Shown here in pieces: positions 22,655 through 35,109 of a stretch of 64,000 nucleotides of DNA. Where the stretch lies: the NCBI GenBank assembly GCA_022578965.1, contig MU400523.1, positions 62,001-126,000 of the forward strand, in the 5' to 3' direction. The notes under the pieces are model-generated. The model saw only the letters and a program-made list of their open reading frames with translations. It did not search any database and had not been told where the DNA came from. Origin of the DNA: Xylaria sp. FL1777 (Eukaryota; Ascomycota; Sordariomycetes; Xylariales; Xylariaceae). How positions within the stretch are numbered: position 1 is the first letter of the stretch; each line of letters begins with the position of its first letter. Made by a program: the position numbers and the translations under genes.

Positions 22655-25600
22655 CTCGGGATGTAGACTTGAAGAACTATAGGCAGAGTCAATATCACCT
22701 CTAATATACTCTAGAGCTTTAGCTTGATAACGATGATGTAACAGCTTGGAGAACCCCTTCCTGGCCAAGTCTATTACAGAGCGATACAAGATCCTCTAGA
22801 TTTAGGGCGTGTCTAAGACGGTTTGTAGTATTGTTAAGGTACCCTTGTCCCCAATAATGATAGAGATGAATAAGAACATGCAACACTTACTCGGTCTTGT
22901 TATTGCAACTTGTGCAAGACGTATGTGTGATCTAGGTAGAGATGGTCAGATTCCACAGCGAGCGCTAGTCGTAGGCGATGAGTTCGAAAGGAAACAAAGA
23001 GTCGGAAATAGAGAATCAAGTGGTTTGTAAGTCGACAGAGCCCGATTCTGTAGCTACTACTAACTTGGGGTATGTATGTATAGGGAGATAATAGGACACC
23101 CTGAACTTGAGTAGAAGATGAGAATCGAGGATCGGGTTAAGAGAGAACCCGGGAAATTGCCAAAGGGAAGATGAACTAGGTGGTGGCCATATGGTTACGG
23201 CACAACTGAAATGCCAGAAGAGAAGGCCACTCAGTCGGAAGGGATTGGAAAATGGAGTCGCAAATTGCGATCGCGCTGAGTATCACGGACCGCCCAGCAC
23301 TTGCTGATGGCAATATGAGTCGATATGGGGTTAGATGGATGTTGATGATGGTCCATGCCAGTCAACGAAGATCTGGAAGGATGGGAAGGACGAAAGGAAA
23401 ACGATAAATGTGGAAAAAATGACACGGATACGACTCTTGAGAAAAGTTTCATCTAAGCCAATGATTAAGAGTGCAGCGGCAAATAGACTAGGGAGAAGAC
23501 TAGTGATAGGCTTAGGGCGCAGTCATGCTGACTCGGTGAGAAAGGGGGAAGCAGTGCAGCAATGCTAGAAGGAGATACAACTTACCGAGATGTGAAGATG
23601 CGACGTACCCAGACGGCGAGAGACGCTAATAGCTCGCTGTCAATATCACATGCAACGAGACGGATGAATAAGCGGGCAGTGGAGGTAGCGGACGAGACGG
23701 GGCAGGTAATGATGACGGTGAAGGGGAGCAATGCTGTATATCGGACAAGGCTGAGATATCGACAGTCCGGCAAGGTTCCGAGGGTCGTGCCGATTCTAGG
23801 CGTGATTGCGAACGGGCTGAGGACTCAGGACGGCGCCGACTGGCCACGGATGCGCTCGAGTATGGAGAGAAGATAGTCAAAAAGAAGGAAGGGAAGAAGG
23901 TCTCACCAAGGACGGCGGTTCGGCGTTGGTTATTGGCTGCGGTGCAAGTGCAAGTGCAAGTGCAGGACTTCGCGTGTTGGCAATAAGCACGTCAGTGTAA
24001 AGTGAGGGCTGAGATGGACAGAGACAGAAGAAAAAAGAGAGTTGTGCAGGCGGTGACGAGGCTACACAGTGGCACAAGGAAGATAAGGGGGGTTAGGTTG
24101 TATGTGGGAGGATGGGCTAGGGGGAAAATAGGTACGCGTGGGAACAGAGGGGGGCAGGAGACACGCTGGTGACTGCCACCTGCGCGTGTTTCGAGAGTAA
24201 GAAGGTGCAGTGTACAAAAGAGTAAGTTCCTCGGCGTCCTCCTTCCCGTCCCTTTCCTTTCCATGTACTGCTGTGGTGTTCTTCGGGCAGATAAAGTGTA
24301 GGGCGATCACCAATACATCAGAAATAACTTACCAGAGAGGGATCTTGTTGTTGTGTGTTGACTTAGTCGATAGACTGATAGATACAACAAGAAGGAAGAA
24401 GGGAGAAGGATAGAAAGCGAGGGAGATGGATGTGTTGAGAGCGTCAAGTGTGCTGAGAAACAGTAGAAAGATGGATCTGTGAGAAGGAAGAGTTATATAG
24501 TGCCGCAGGAAGAGAAAGGGGGAGGGGAGGGGAAACAAGACGGGGCCGTGTAAGTGATTGCCTTGAAGTTTTCACGAACCATCAAGGGGATGAGGTGACT
24601 TGACCCGGTTCAGATGGATTCGTTGGTACAATAGAAATAACAATATGTTGACCCTGAGGGCCAGTATAATATAGGGGTACAGGACTACAAAAGAGATCTT
24701 CAAGTATTTACGGACCTGTGCGTAAGTATTTTGATGTAGCTACTACTCTTAGATGTCGCTTGATATATTGATAGAGAGCTAAGTCTCGTAGACTTGACCT
24801 CGTCAGTATTGACAACACAAAGGCAATAGATAATACAGCTAAGAAATCCTTGGAAATATTGCTGATACTAAGTTCATGGTTCTAGCTACATTGATATAGC
24901 AGTCATAATGAGTCGTGAAGAACTGGGACTCCTGCTGAAGATGCCTGGTGATCTAAGGCTTGTACAGATCAATATCTTACGATTTACAATGCTACGCTAC
25001 AATACTTTGGTCCCACGTCTCGCCGATATTTAGGCAACTTCTTCACGACATTTTCTTAACATAATAGCATGTACCAGTGACAAGGCAAGGGAAAGTTGGT
25101 TGTGGCATAGGTACTCGTTAAACTGTCAGCAAGGCATAAAGATACATGGGCCACTTAAAATAATACTTGTTATCGAAGTAAATAGATATTCTAGCATGTA
25201 TCTTGACACGTAGGCGGATAGGGTTGGGACCATGGCCTCTGATTTACAGGTTCTATCCATCCTGTGACATGTACTTGCCGTCCTTGTAGCAAACGCGCAT
25301 ATACGTCACGGAAATGCGGAGAATAAAGAAAACGACTTGAAAAGTTGCGGAGATCGAGGGACGAGGGGCTGCTGGCTAGGTTTATAGCCCGTGTGATTAG
25401 TTTCCGGGGTTTATTAGGATTTGTGCTCGAAAACCAAGGGGTCGGACGAAATAGATGTCATTAAATTAAGGCTACAGAAAGAACAGTTGAGCCGAAGGCA
25501 CTAATCATAGTTAGGCATTACTAGTTAAATAGTCTATTATTAATAGCTAATGTGATAACTGTGTAGCAAATGGGCCTGCGGCAAGGATGCCTGGTGTTTT

Positions 25601-27777
25601 GAATTTGAGAAGCGTTATGCGTCTAACAATTACGCAATTAAGCTAAGTGTTCCTTAAAGAGAGAACAGGAACCAAAGGATCACGAGCTTTTCTTTAGCTA
25701 AAACTAGAGTTCTACAGTTCACTGGAAATTTCACAAATAGCAGTTCACTGTGAACATGAGTCTCATATTTGCAAGCCAAAATAACATACAGAGAAGAGGA
25801 TAAATGCGATAATGCTAGTACTAATTATATACTTCTTTCAACAGAATCTACGTTATGAGTAAGCTTTTCTATGTGATAGGGAGCAATTCGGGGTTTGGTG
25901 GCAAGAATAATAGCAACTTGAACTAATCTCAACTCAATATTGAGTCAAAAAAGAATGCTAATATCAATGTAAAGAGAAGACGTGACGTTGGCTAGGTCAC
26001 GTGGTGCACAAGACATTGTTTGCTCTCAATACCTTCTGGGAATTTTGTCTTAAGATTGTGAGAGTTATCATGAAACTACTAAAACAATCAATGAAGGTTG
26101 GGTTAGGGGGGCAAATATAAGCCAAAGTGCTACGGAATCAGTTTTAGGTCTATAGAACTGTTCGTGTCTTGGCACTCATAGAAACATTTTAGTTGTAGGG
26201 GACAGAAGGAGAAAATAAGTCTCTCTCCGTCATCATTTTACATAGTGACAGAGTAAAGATGGTCTCAGTTTCTTTTCAGATCTAAAAGAATCCCCAAGGA
26301 CAAAGGTCATAATAGGAACCCACCTTATGAGAAAGCTTCTTTAAGGAGAATGTTGGGAAACAAGCGGTGTGGTAGACTAAAGAACCATGGGCCTTTTCTT
26401 AATACTACAAAGTTCTTAGCTTTACTCCCAATAGTAGCTCAATTACTTTTGTTCAGATCGTCATTGGCTGCCAAATAAACAAATGAAAACACATAACGAT
26501 AAATGTAGCAAATAGTACTTAGTTTCGGCTTAGGAAGGACAAACTTTAGGGACCTAGCCCATTCATTAGAATATTTTCTTCTTTTCCATTCTAATCATAA
26601 CGCACTATGTTTCCTAGATACTTCCTCGTACCTCTTGATGACGGGCCGCGTGTTCTATCGAGTCGCTTCCCCTTGGCTGTCAAACGTCAGGGTAAACCCA
26701 CTTGATTAAGTTATGGCGATACAGCACTATGTGAATAACAGGGGTCCATGCTATATACCATTATACGAAAAAGGTCCTGTGGAAGTAATAATCACCTTCC
26801 ACTTAGTGTATTAGAGATCCCTATCTAGGTAGGGGACGGAGTCTGACCTGGGAGCGGTGTTAGGACTTAGATTTGAGGCTCTAATTTGCGAAGTTCGAAA
26901 TTAAGGAAGCGGTACGACCGAAATTACTTTCCTTGTGTCAACCACTAAGTTGATCTACCACGAGGCTGCAAGTTCTTAGGTTATCATATGGGTAAAGTGA
27001 GATAACGGACAAAGCGTCTCCCGGCTTACTTAATTGGTAGCACAAATCTAGTGGCCAGCTACTTAGATATTAACGAGCATGATGTAGGATCTTGACATTT
27101 TTAAGCCCCTTATTCCGTGTCTTCCACAAATTCCATAGTAATTGAAAAAGGGGTGTAAAGGAGAAGCAGGCTCAGAACAACCGCGCAATAGTCCTGGCCA
27201 GATTCACATGAAACTGAGAGGGGTGTGCAGCCTTACTTCGGGAAATTTCCGCAAAGGCTGGGGCTTACGAGGCGCATGCATATCATGCATTCGAGAACCA
27301 ATCTGCAAGCAATGCCGCCCAGGTTACATCTAGGCAGACACATATATTGGCCTGCTATTGGAAGTGTTGGGTGGCTGGTAAATGTTGATAGTGGCTGGTA
27401 CCTACGCCCCACACCCGTCTACCATACAAAACATATGTACTCTCGATGGCATACCGCAGTATTTATACTCATTATCCCAATATGTTACGTTTATTCACAG
27501 CCTATCGTTCGACATTTGTTTGCCCTGAGAGCCTCATACTACCCCGCTCTCCCTTAGCTAGAGTAGTGAGAAATAAGTTCCCAGCTTTATTCTCTTCAAG
27601 ATCTTATTACCTTAGCATTTGTGATTCAATGCAGCTGGACAAAAAATAAGCTGGTAATCCATATTCCTGAGAAGAGACCACGTGAAGGTCTCGACCCAAA
27701 TTACCTAGCACAGCTATAATTATAAAGTACGATCCTTGAAACACTTGGCGTCTTCATTTATAGCATTCTTGATCAAC
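22655..27777. other. Long gene-poor stretch upstream of RRM gene
   Basis: About 5.1 kb without a supported gene. From 22.7 to 24.5 kb the minus strand is pyrimidine-rich (many CT/TC runs at 24.1-24.5 kb), as seen in long promoters or 5' leaders of the RRM gene. A (GTGCAA)n run of about four copies lies at 23941-23965. From 24.6 to 27.7 kb the sequence is AT-rich with many TA steps and stops in all frames. The ORFs at 27142-27649 are short and featureless. Confidence 0.45.
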
Positions 27778-28449
27778 ATGTCTAGTTCAGATCCCCAACC
27801 TCCAGTGACTGGAGACGACGTCTGGACTGAGCATGCTACCCTTATAAGACGACTGTACATATCTGAGAGGAAGACCCTTAAGCAGGTCAAAGAGATACTG
27901 GAGAATCAACATGGATTTCCAGCTTTCCCGTGCGTTTGCGTTTTGTTGTATCTACATCCAAGCCTCTAGCTAATATGCATATAGACTATCAACTTATGAG
28001 ACCAAGCTCCGAGACAAGCTCAGGCTACGAAAGAAGCTCAAGAAGGCTGACTGGCCCGCCGTATACCAACATGTTCGAGATCGCGGGAGCAAAGAAACCG
28101 GAATCTACGTCAATGGTATGAGAATTCCTTGGAAGAAAGCTTGGAAGGAAATTCGTAGATCAGGGTATCGATCAGCCACGGATAGTACGTCAACATTCTT
28201 TGACAGGAGTTATGTGGCAGGATCCCATAGGTGTTATTGTTAACAGTTTGGCCAGACCAGCTGTGTCAACTTCCAGCGGGTGTAGTTGTTCGGACACCCT
28301 CGCCTACGAGACGCGCCTCGCCGTTATTATCCCCGTCTTCACCATCAGCAATGTCTCCACTCCCTATTCCGACCGAGGATCAACTGGAACATACAAGCGT
28401 AGCATTACAAGATTCCGGTAAAGAAATTGATATGACTCGGGGTGCATAA
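27778..28449 (+). CDS. Small Clr5-domain protein
   Basis: Three exons: 27778-27929, 27985-28184 and 28247-28449, giving 184 aa. The introns (55 and 62 nt) have phases 2 and 1 and match. Residues about 15-75 form the Clr5 domain: DVWTEHATLIRRLYI, KTLKQVKEILENQHGF, then TYETKLRDKLRLRKKLKK. The remainder is GIYVNGMRIPWKKAWKEIRR and a short Pro/Ser-rich tail. Clr5 is named after a fission yeast silencing factor. In filamentous fungi the domain occurs in large, rapidly changing families of unknown function. The protein is short for the group and stands alone in a gene-poor stretch, so it could be a recent or decaying copy. No RNA support is available. Confidence 0.7.
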
Positions 28450-30504
28450 ACTCAGGTGTTAATATCCCTCTTTTATAATTACGAGGTTTACCTACTATAT
28501 CAATACTCCAGTCAGTATGACGACTGCACCGGTGTTGTTAACCACCACGCCAACTAATTTGACCCTCTGGTGTTTACGACACGACAGCCAACATTGGCAA
28601 CAGCTTCGATATCGAATTTTATAGAGATATCACGCGTTTTTTATTCGGCTTAAATTGTAGGGTCATCAAATTGAATATAGACCTTCAACACCTGTTTTGA
28701 ACTTCAACAGCTATCAAAGTGGGCAAGATTCTCAAAGAAGAACGGCGGTTTAACTCTACTCTTACATATCTACATAGAACTGGGTAATAGATAATGGCTT
28801 TAGTTGATCGATACTGCGCGGGAAAATACTTTGTAACTCTTTCTTGCTATCACGAGAGATTAACTGATGAATGGCATTATTAGAACTATATAATTACGAG
28901 AGTTAATTCAGATAGTAAGGCATATATAATTGCCATTCATATGAACGCAATAAATTAGAGAGAACTCATCGATGTTGAAAGCAGAAAAAAACTTTCACTC
29001 GAATGAAAGATTGTCGAGACAGTTTCTTATGCACCCATCTAAACACTGTTGGGTAGCGCAACTCGTGTCGGAGATAAGTGAGACCTCACCAACTATAACA
29101 AGGGCTACTATGAGGGCTTAGAACTGAGAACTTGACTCTATTCAAAATACAATAATATGTTATCCCTGCCAAAGTCCATGCCTCACTTCCGGACTCTGCC
29201 GGGCTTGGGGGCTATCCGTGACTCTATCACAATTGGTCCGGCCTTCCTAACCTTCGGAGTCCGCCGATATGTCTCAGATGAGCGAGGGCTGAATAACTTC
29301 ACTTTCTGAATACCTGAGACAGTCTCAATAGATCCCAGTTCAGCGCAGTACGGTTCGGGTGTCTCACCGAACTACGCATTTGGGTATCGCACAAGATGTT
29401 CAGCGCGTTCAGCGCGTGTAACACCAACTGAGTGTCGAAACTCCTAATCACTTAATCATTTGGGGAGGAATGGTCTCTCATACGACGAATCTACCGAGAC
29501 TCATAGCATGATCTAATCCTTCGAATTCAACTTAGGGAGAGAGTTCGCGGACCTCAGTTTCGACTTCTCATGCCTGACAACTACACCGCTTAGCATTGCG
29601 ATGAGCCAGTGCGACCTTTATAAGACGCACTATACTAGCGCAGCTACAGCAAACCTTGTCATCTCAGTATGTCTAATATTATTGATTGTAGGTGAGCTGA
29701 GCTGCATGGCAGAGAATGGTACTGTGACAGTTCCTAAGAAAGAAGTTAATACGTGGCTTATTTGGACTTATTCGGTCTGCGGCAATCGGAGCAAGCGAAA
29801 CATTGAAATTGTAAAGCTAATAACCCTTTTAACGTCTCATTCGAACATTAATCTCTCACGCAAAATTGAATTCGACCAACTTTCAATGTTTATTCGGCGT
29901 CAGAGATGTCCGTCTTCACCGGCGACGCGATTATTCTGAACGTCAAACTCCGATGCTATCCGAGTACCTGTAAGGGGAGATAACTATATTGTTCCACATA
30001 AAAAGATGATGCTCTTGATGAAGACATCTATGAGTTAATACCAATTCAAGAGTGACGGCATTGTGAGAGTAAGATAGTCTATTGTTGCGACGAAGGGTCT
30101 TACACAGCTGTAGATTCAGCGACTTAGGTTACGGTCACTGAAATTACCCGGAAATCTCCTCGTTCTATTCTGATATTTTTTATTCCAAAAATCCCATGGA
30201 CATACAGCAAAGCATAGCGAATAATTATCCAGGGCGATATACACCCGATCTAACCTATGATGAAGGCAATGTAGAAGAGTATTAAATTTTGCTAAGAAAT
30301 CTGAGATTTTTGAGTTGTCTCTTGACCAGATTTCCGTCTGCCCTACGTCACCGTGTCAGTACAGTGTTCTACATCATACCGACACTGTAAAGTTTTTCGG
30401 GCCAACCCGGGGTCGGAAATATTTACCTCGAATTGACCGGCTAAGCTGCAACAGCTGCTGCAAGCTTCACGGAGCACTTTAAGCAGCAATTGACAGCGAA
30501 CACC
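28450..30504. other. Gene-poor stretch, possible decayed mobile element
   Basis: About 2 kb with only short ORFs. The part at about 29150-29600 has a more balanced base composition than the AT-rich DNA on both sides. This might be a remnant of an inserted element, but I see no terminal repeats or coding remains to prove it. Confidence 0.3.
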
Positions 30505-31244
30505 ATGGGCTCCAGCTCGTCTAAGCCCGCCGGGGACTCACTTACGTGGAAGGCGTAAGTAATTTGCTCTTAGGCCCAACCCTCTCTCCCCAAATAGCGC
30601 AGCATTCGCTGACACGTGCACCTGGTCTCTTAGGTCGTCACCCGTAGGCGTATCCCAAGATGTCGTCGACTCATTACAATCGAGCCGCGAGGTAAGCAAG
30701 TCCTCGTCCGGAAGCCCGAAACCGCCGATCTGTGCACAAAATCCCCACGCGAAATACCGAATAAACCGAACATAAAAATAAAAAGAAAAAGAAAAAAAAT
30801 TATAAGGAAAGGAAAGAAGGAGAAGAAGACCCGAACTGACGTAGCCATTCGCATCAACAGTCCGACGTATCCCGCGCGCAGAACCTCGAGCTAGCAATCC
30901 AGGCCCGCGTATCCGACGAGCTCCAGAAGCTCTCGGCCCAAGAAAGCGCAGCGCTGAAGACGACGCTCGCGAAGGCTTCCGAGATCACCGACAAGGACGC
31001 CGCCGCCGAGGCGCAAGGCGGTAGGGAGAAGGTGTCGGCCGAGGTGGAGGCGCTGCGCGCGCGGCTCGACAAGAGGAAACAGCTGCGTCCCGTGCCCGAG
31101 AGCGTCGAGAGGGCCCGCGGCGACGTCGTCCGCTGCCTGCTGGAGAACGACCGGCGGCCGCTGGACTGCTACCAGGAGGTCGAGGCGTTCAAGGAGGAGG
31201 TGCGGAAGCTGGAGAAGAGCTGGGTCGACAAGGTTGTGCGATGA
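30505..31244 (+). CDS. MIC19: MICOS subunit Mic19 (CHCH-type)
   Basis: Three exons: 30505-30554, 30634-30691 and 30861-31244, giving 163 aa. Phases 2 and 0 match. It starts MGSSSSKP, a good N-myristoylation signal typical of Mic19, followed by WKASSPVGVSQDVVDSLQSS. The middle is an Ala/Glu/Lys-rich coiled coil (RAQNLELAIQARVSDELQKL and onward). The C-terminus holds the conserved PESVERARGDVVRCLLENDR and PLDCYQEVEAFKEEVRKLEK. The two cysteines are spaced C-X10-C. Mic19 is a peripheral inner-membrane protein on the intermembrane-space side that links Mic60 to the rest of MICOS and keeps cristae junctions. Intron 2 (169 nt) carries a long purine-rich run. Exon 3 is GC-rich. Confidence 0.9.
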
Positions 31245-31626
31245 AAGGGGTCAGAGGGGAGAAAATAAATCTCTTACCAAAAAATAATTTATCTTGCCCG
31301 GCTTATCTCGTCTCGATATCCCGACTCGAAGCAACCTTGCCCTAGGATGTTCTGAGGCTTGGGATCTAGACGCTTGGTTTGGGTAGATGGGGATGGACTT
31401 CTACGCTGCTTCACGATGCTAGAGGCCCCGGACTGACTGGTTGGTGATGAATCACTCGATATTTGAGCGTGCGCATAGCCGATGTCCTCGTATTGTAATA
31501 TTATGACATAGAGCGCCGGGAACAAAACGCTGGCTGTATAGACGATGCAATTCTAACACATTTCACTCAAGCTGGAGACTTCTGTTTCGCTGCATTAGGT
31601 ATATCTCTTGTGGAAGATAGGAATTA
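31245..31626. other. Convergent gap between MIC19 and TYW3
   Basis: The 3' ends of both genes should lie here. A 78-aa minus-strand frame (31289-31525) has no ATG start and no recognisable family, so I do not call it. Confidence 0.45.
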
Positions 31627-32684
31627 TCATGTCAGATCTGTATTCATAGGGAAATCTAAGTCTGCATCACCGCCCTCCCCCGTATCCCTTTCCTTCTGGC
31701 TCTGGCCTTGAAGTTCAGCTTTCCGCCTAAGTCCCTCCATCCTCTTTCTTTCGCGTCTAGCTTGCGCATCTTCCCATTCGGTACCATCTCTTTTCTTCGG
31801 CGGGCTGCTTGCGTCTAAGATGGTATTGCGGAACCGCTCAATCCTCTTTCTGTTTTCTTCGAACCTCTCATTGGCAATGCGTAGGAGACCGAGTAAATAG
31901 TCATCGGAGACAGTGCACTTCGTTACACCATCTTCTTGTGTGCCGATCAATGATTCAAATGAAAGCCCCATAGACCGGATGGCCACGATGGGTGTTACAG
32001 CCTCAGCTGCTGTTGATGTGAGATTAATGGCGCCACTTTCGCGGAATCCAGCCTGTAAGCCGCAACGGAGCAGCAGTTGGGCATGTTCCAACGATGCTGT
32101 GAGGACATGTAAGATCTAAATGACACTTAAGTGAATATAATATCCCACAAGTTACTCCAACCTCTTATAAGGCTGGCAAGTCCTTTGTAATAGAACGAGA
32201 GGTAACTTACCATTGGTTCGAACTTAAAATGGATGAGTCTCGTGTCCTTAAGAGCTTTCTCTGAGACATCTCCCCCTCCTCCCTTATAGTCCGGAGAATC
32301 ACCCAGCCCAAGCAGGCTCTTGACGCCATCGCCCGCATCAACCGCCACGGGATCATGCGAGACAAACAACCAAGTGCCACCGCCTCCTTTGCCACCAACA
32401 GCAGCAAGCGTAGCGGGTCTGGCAGCATCGTCCTCCAGCACGTCCTCGTTCCCAGCCTTTCTCCCTTCGACGAAAACACTCACGCGTCCCGCGCAGCTAC
32501 TCGTCGTCACAAAGCCATCCAAGGCGTTAATTTCCCCAATCAGATCCCGGATCCCAGCATCGACGGACCCTTTGGGCGACGCATCGCTATACTCGGCATC
32601 CGGGACGGCGAGTAGCTCAAGGATGCGCTCCTTCCTGCGCGAGAAGTTCGGCGGAGGGGACGGGAGCGCTGGCGGCGCTCTCAT
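31627..32684 (-). CDS. TYW3: tRNA wybutosine-synthesising protein 3
   Basis: Two exons on the minus strand: 32684-32211 and 32115-31627, giving 320 aa, with a 95-nt phase-0 intron (GTAAGT...TTTAG). Family blocks are clear: FSRRKERILELL, SPKGSVDAGIRDLIGEIN, FVTTSSCAGRVSVFVEG, GGKGGGGTWLFVSHDPV, then LIHFKFEPM joined across the intron to ILHVLTASLEHAQLLL, LQAGFRESGA and PIVAIRSMGLSFESLIG. TYW3 is the AdoMet-dependent methyltransferase that methylates N4 of the tricyclic intermediate at position 37 of tRNA-Phe during wybutosine synthesis. The C-terminus is a charged helical extension (ARRERKRMEGLRRKAELQ) that looks lineage-specific. Confidence 0.93.
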
Positions 32685-33622
32685 GCTGTCGTTTTAAGGT
32701 TTTGGAGAATAATGAAGGGAAAAGAAAAGCTTAATCTTCCCACCTTCCTCGTCGCAATATTTCAGGACTTTCTCGTTAAACGAGCAGGATCGCAATTAGG
32801 ACCAGGCGAGTTGGTAAAAGGCGATGCTAAATTTTTCTCTCGAGTCTGAATGAGCCTAAAGATCACGTAGGTAGACATACAATTGATGACCAAGCTACTA
32901 GTAATTTTAAAGTAAGATACAGTCGAGGGAAGGAGATATGAGATCTTGACTGGGGGATACAAAACCGGCTGTTAGAAGTTTCGTGGTCTCCACATCACAT
33001 GATGCACGATTTCAACAATCTGTAGTTCTAGTAACACATTTTTATTACGACGTCTGGGCTACTCATAGTACGCTACCTATCTTACGACTGTTGAATGTGC
33101 CACCATACAACTCAATAAGTACCATTTCAAAATAGATACTGCAATGATATCACCAGGGGAGAGTATGGCGCCAAACAAAGGATCATAGTCGAGGTCACGT
33201 AGTCAAGATCGCAATAAGACATATGCAAGTTTCTAGCAAGATCTCCGATTACTGATTCACTAATCATGCTTGCAGCATGCGTAACGAAAGGCTAGCTTGT
33301 ATTGTAGAGCCGACCATCCCTCTTGTCATACCATACCAAGCCGACCGAGTCGCACGTGAGAAAATGCTTCCTAGTATCAACTTCCTTTCCCGACCATTAA
33401 GGGGGATACTCCATTAACTCAAGAAAAGGGTATCATGTCCGGCTCATTCCGTATAACGCCTCGACCGAAAGAAGGCTGTCCACTAGATAGATGGACAGCT
33501 CGCGGTGATGTTCAGTCGCTCTTCACATAGACACCGCAGATAGTGAGCTAGTCCATTCCGTGACACAGTCCGTATATGATCGAAGAGACCGGTATAACGG
33601 AGGTCGTTAGGACATGGCCAGC
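32685..33622. other. Intergenic between TYW3 and eIF1 gene
   Basis: This contains the TYW3 promoter and the 3' end of the eIF1 gene. No gene is seen. Confidence 0.5.
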
Positions 33623-34373
33623 TTAGAAACCGTGGACCTTGATGGTCTTGGGATCGAGCTCTAGACCCTCCTCTTTGTCGACGAGGAACTGTTGCACGTC
33701 GTTGCGTTGGTCGCCCTGGAGCTGAATCACCTCGCCCATTTCAGAGTCGTTGACGATAGTGCCATTGCAGGCTATATGTGACGAGATGGTAAGGTTAGCT
33801 GCGCCAAAGCCCCAGCGAGACTATTCGGACAAAAGCAACGTACCGAACTTCTTCTTGATGACCTTAAGAATCTTCTTGCGATCGAATTTCTTAGGCAAAC
33901 CCTGAACAGTGGTCAGGGTTTTACGTCCATTTCGCTCTGTTGGTGGAGAAGGAATGTCAGCATGATGGTCAAGTGCGCGATGCATGTGGGGGGGGGCAAT
34001 GGTGTGGAACTTGGCAGATGACGCGCAAGTGCATGTGCCCCGAATGATACGATCGGTGGCGTAAGGAGGGTAAGGAGATAGGGAGGTAGAACGTACGTTG
34101 GATACGAATATGAATGTAATTCTGTGCCTGCTTTGATTCGCCAGGCGTTTCGTCGGCTTCGGCGAAGGGGTCTGCCAGGAACCGCGGGTTAGTACCATGT
34201 TCTCGTACTTAGTATCGTGTCGATGGAGGGGTAACAAGGAGGCATTTGCGCGCGAGAAAGACGCCGCAAGGAGGCAGTCGTCTGCACAGCGCGGCCCAGA
34301 TAGAAAACGATCGACTGGGCGATCGAGTGGGATATGGGGCCGTACCGTAGGACTTGAGATTTTCGATGGACAT
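33623..34373 (-). CDS. SUI1: Translation initiation factor eIF1
   Basis: Four exons on the minus strand: 34373-34346, 34171-34097, 33936-33844 and 33771-33623, giving 114 aa. The first exon has only 28 nt (MSIENLKSY plus one base). Introns of 174, 160 and 72 nt all match in phase. The joined protein reads MSIENLKSYDPFAEAD, NYIHIRIQQRNGRKTLTTVQ, GLPKKFDRKKILKVIKKKF, ACNGTIVNDSEMGEVIQLQG and ends KTIKVHGF, which is nearly the textbook SUI1 sequence. eIF1 binds the 40S subunit near the P site and enforces AUG selection during scanning. Long early introns are common in highly expressed fungal genes. The gene is divergent from FRS1, the two start codons being 736 bp apart. Confidence 0.97.
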
Positions 34374-35109
34374 AAACTCGAGTTTTCCGGGTGACCTTGG
34401 GAAAAGGGTTTCTGGGTGGAGGGAGTGGGAAAGAAGCGACCGACTACTGTCTCGCTAGGCTGCTGATAGAGATTGATAGGTAGGATCTGTGCGATGGTAG
34501 AAGAGGAAGATGCGAAGTCGATTCTAGGGCACGCAGAAAGCGATGCAGAGTGGTGGAAGTTGTGTGTACAATGTTGTTGTTGATTTCCGGGGTCAGTGGG
34601 TTGTTATAGTAGAGAAGGAGGCGGAAGTGCGACTGTGGGAAGGCCTTTTGTACAAAGCCAATGTGAGTGAGCATTGGATGGCAAATGGCAGGGGGGAGGC
34701 CCCCAAAACAAGTGGTGGCCACCGCAACGGGAAAGTGGGCATTGCATGTTGTACACGGTACTATTCACACGGCCTGGGGCCACGGTACCTGCTGGTAGCG
34801 TGCGGAACTTGCCAATAGTGGGTTCTGGGTGGGGCATCATTATTGAGTGCCCGCCTCCGTCAAGTCCCACCCCAGCAGACCTTGGATGGAGGGGCAACCG
34901 CGCACTGTGAAAAATTCAGAACAGAAATCAGCTCCGGTCGGATTCCAGCCTCCAGGGTAGGCTGGGAAGATAAGTCAGGGAGCTAGCACGCATGGTGGGG
35001 GCGGGGCCTTGGGTCAATACCGTACATACCTTCGGCACCGCAGAAACCTTAGCCGGCCTGATTGAACATTGTGACTCAAATAAGACTGCGCACCTTCTGA
35101 ACCGCCAAA
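34374..35109. promoter_or_regulatory. Divergent promoter between SUI1 and FRS1
   Basis: A 736-bp region between two divergent translation genes. It should contain both promoters and the eIF1 5' leader. ORFs here are short and overlapping, without family features. Confidence 0.55.

Noticed and set aside
29601..29939. 112-aa ORF with a hydrophobic segment
   Set aside because: It is isolated in decayed AT-rich DNA, and the single hydrophobic patch is not enough to call a gene.
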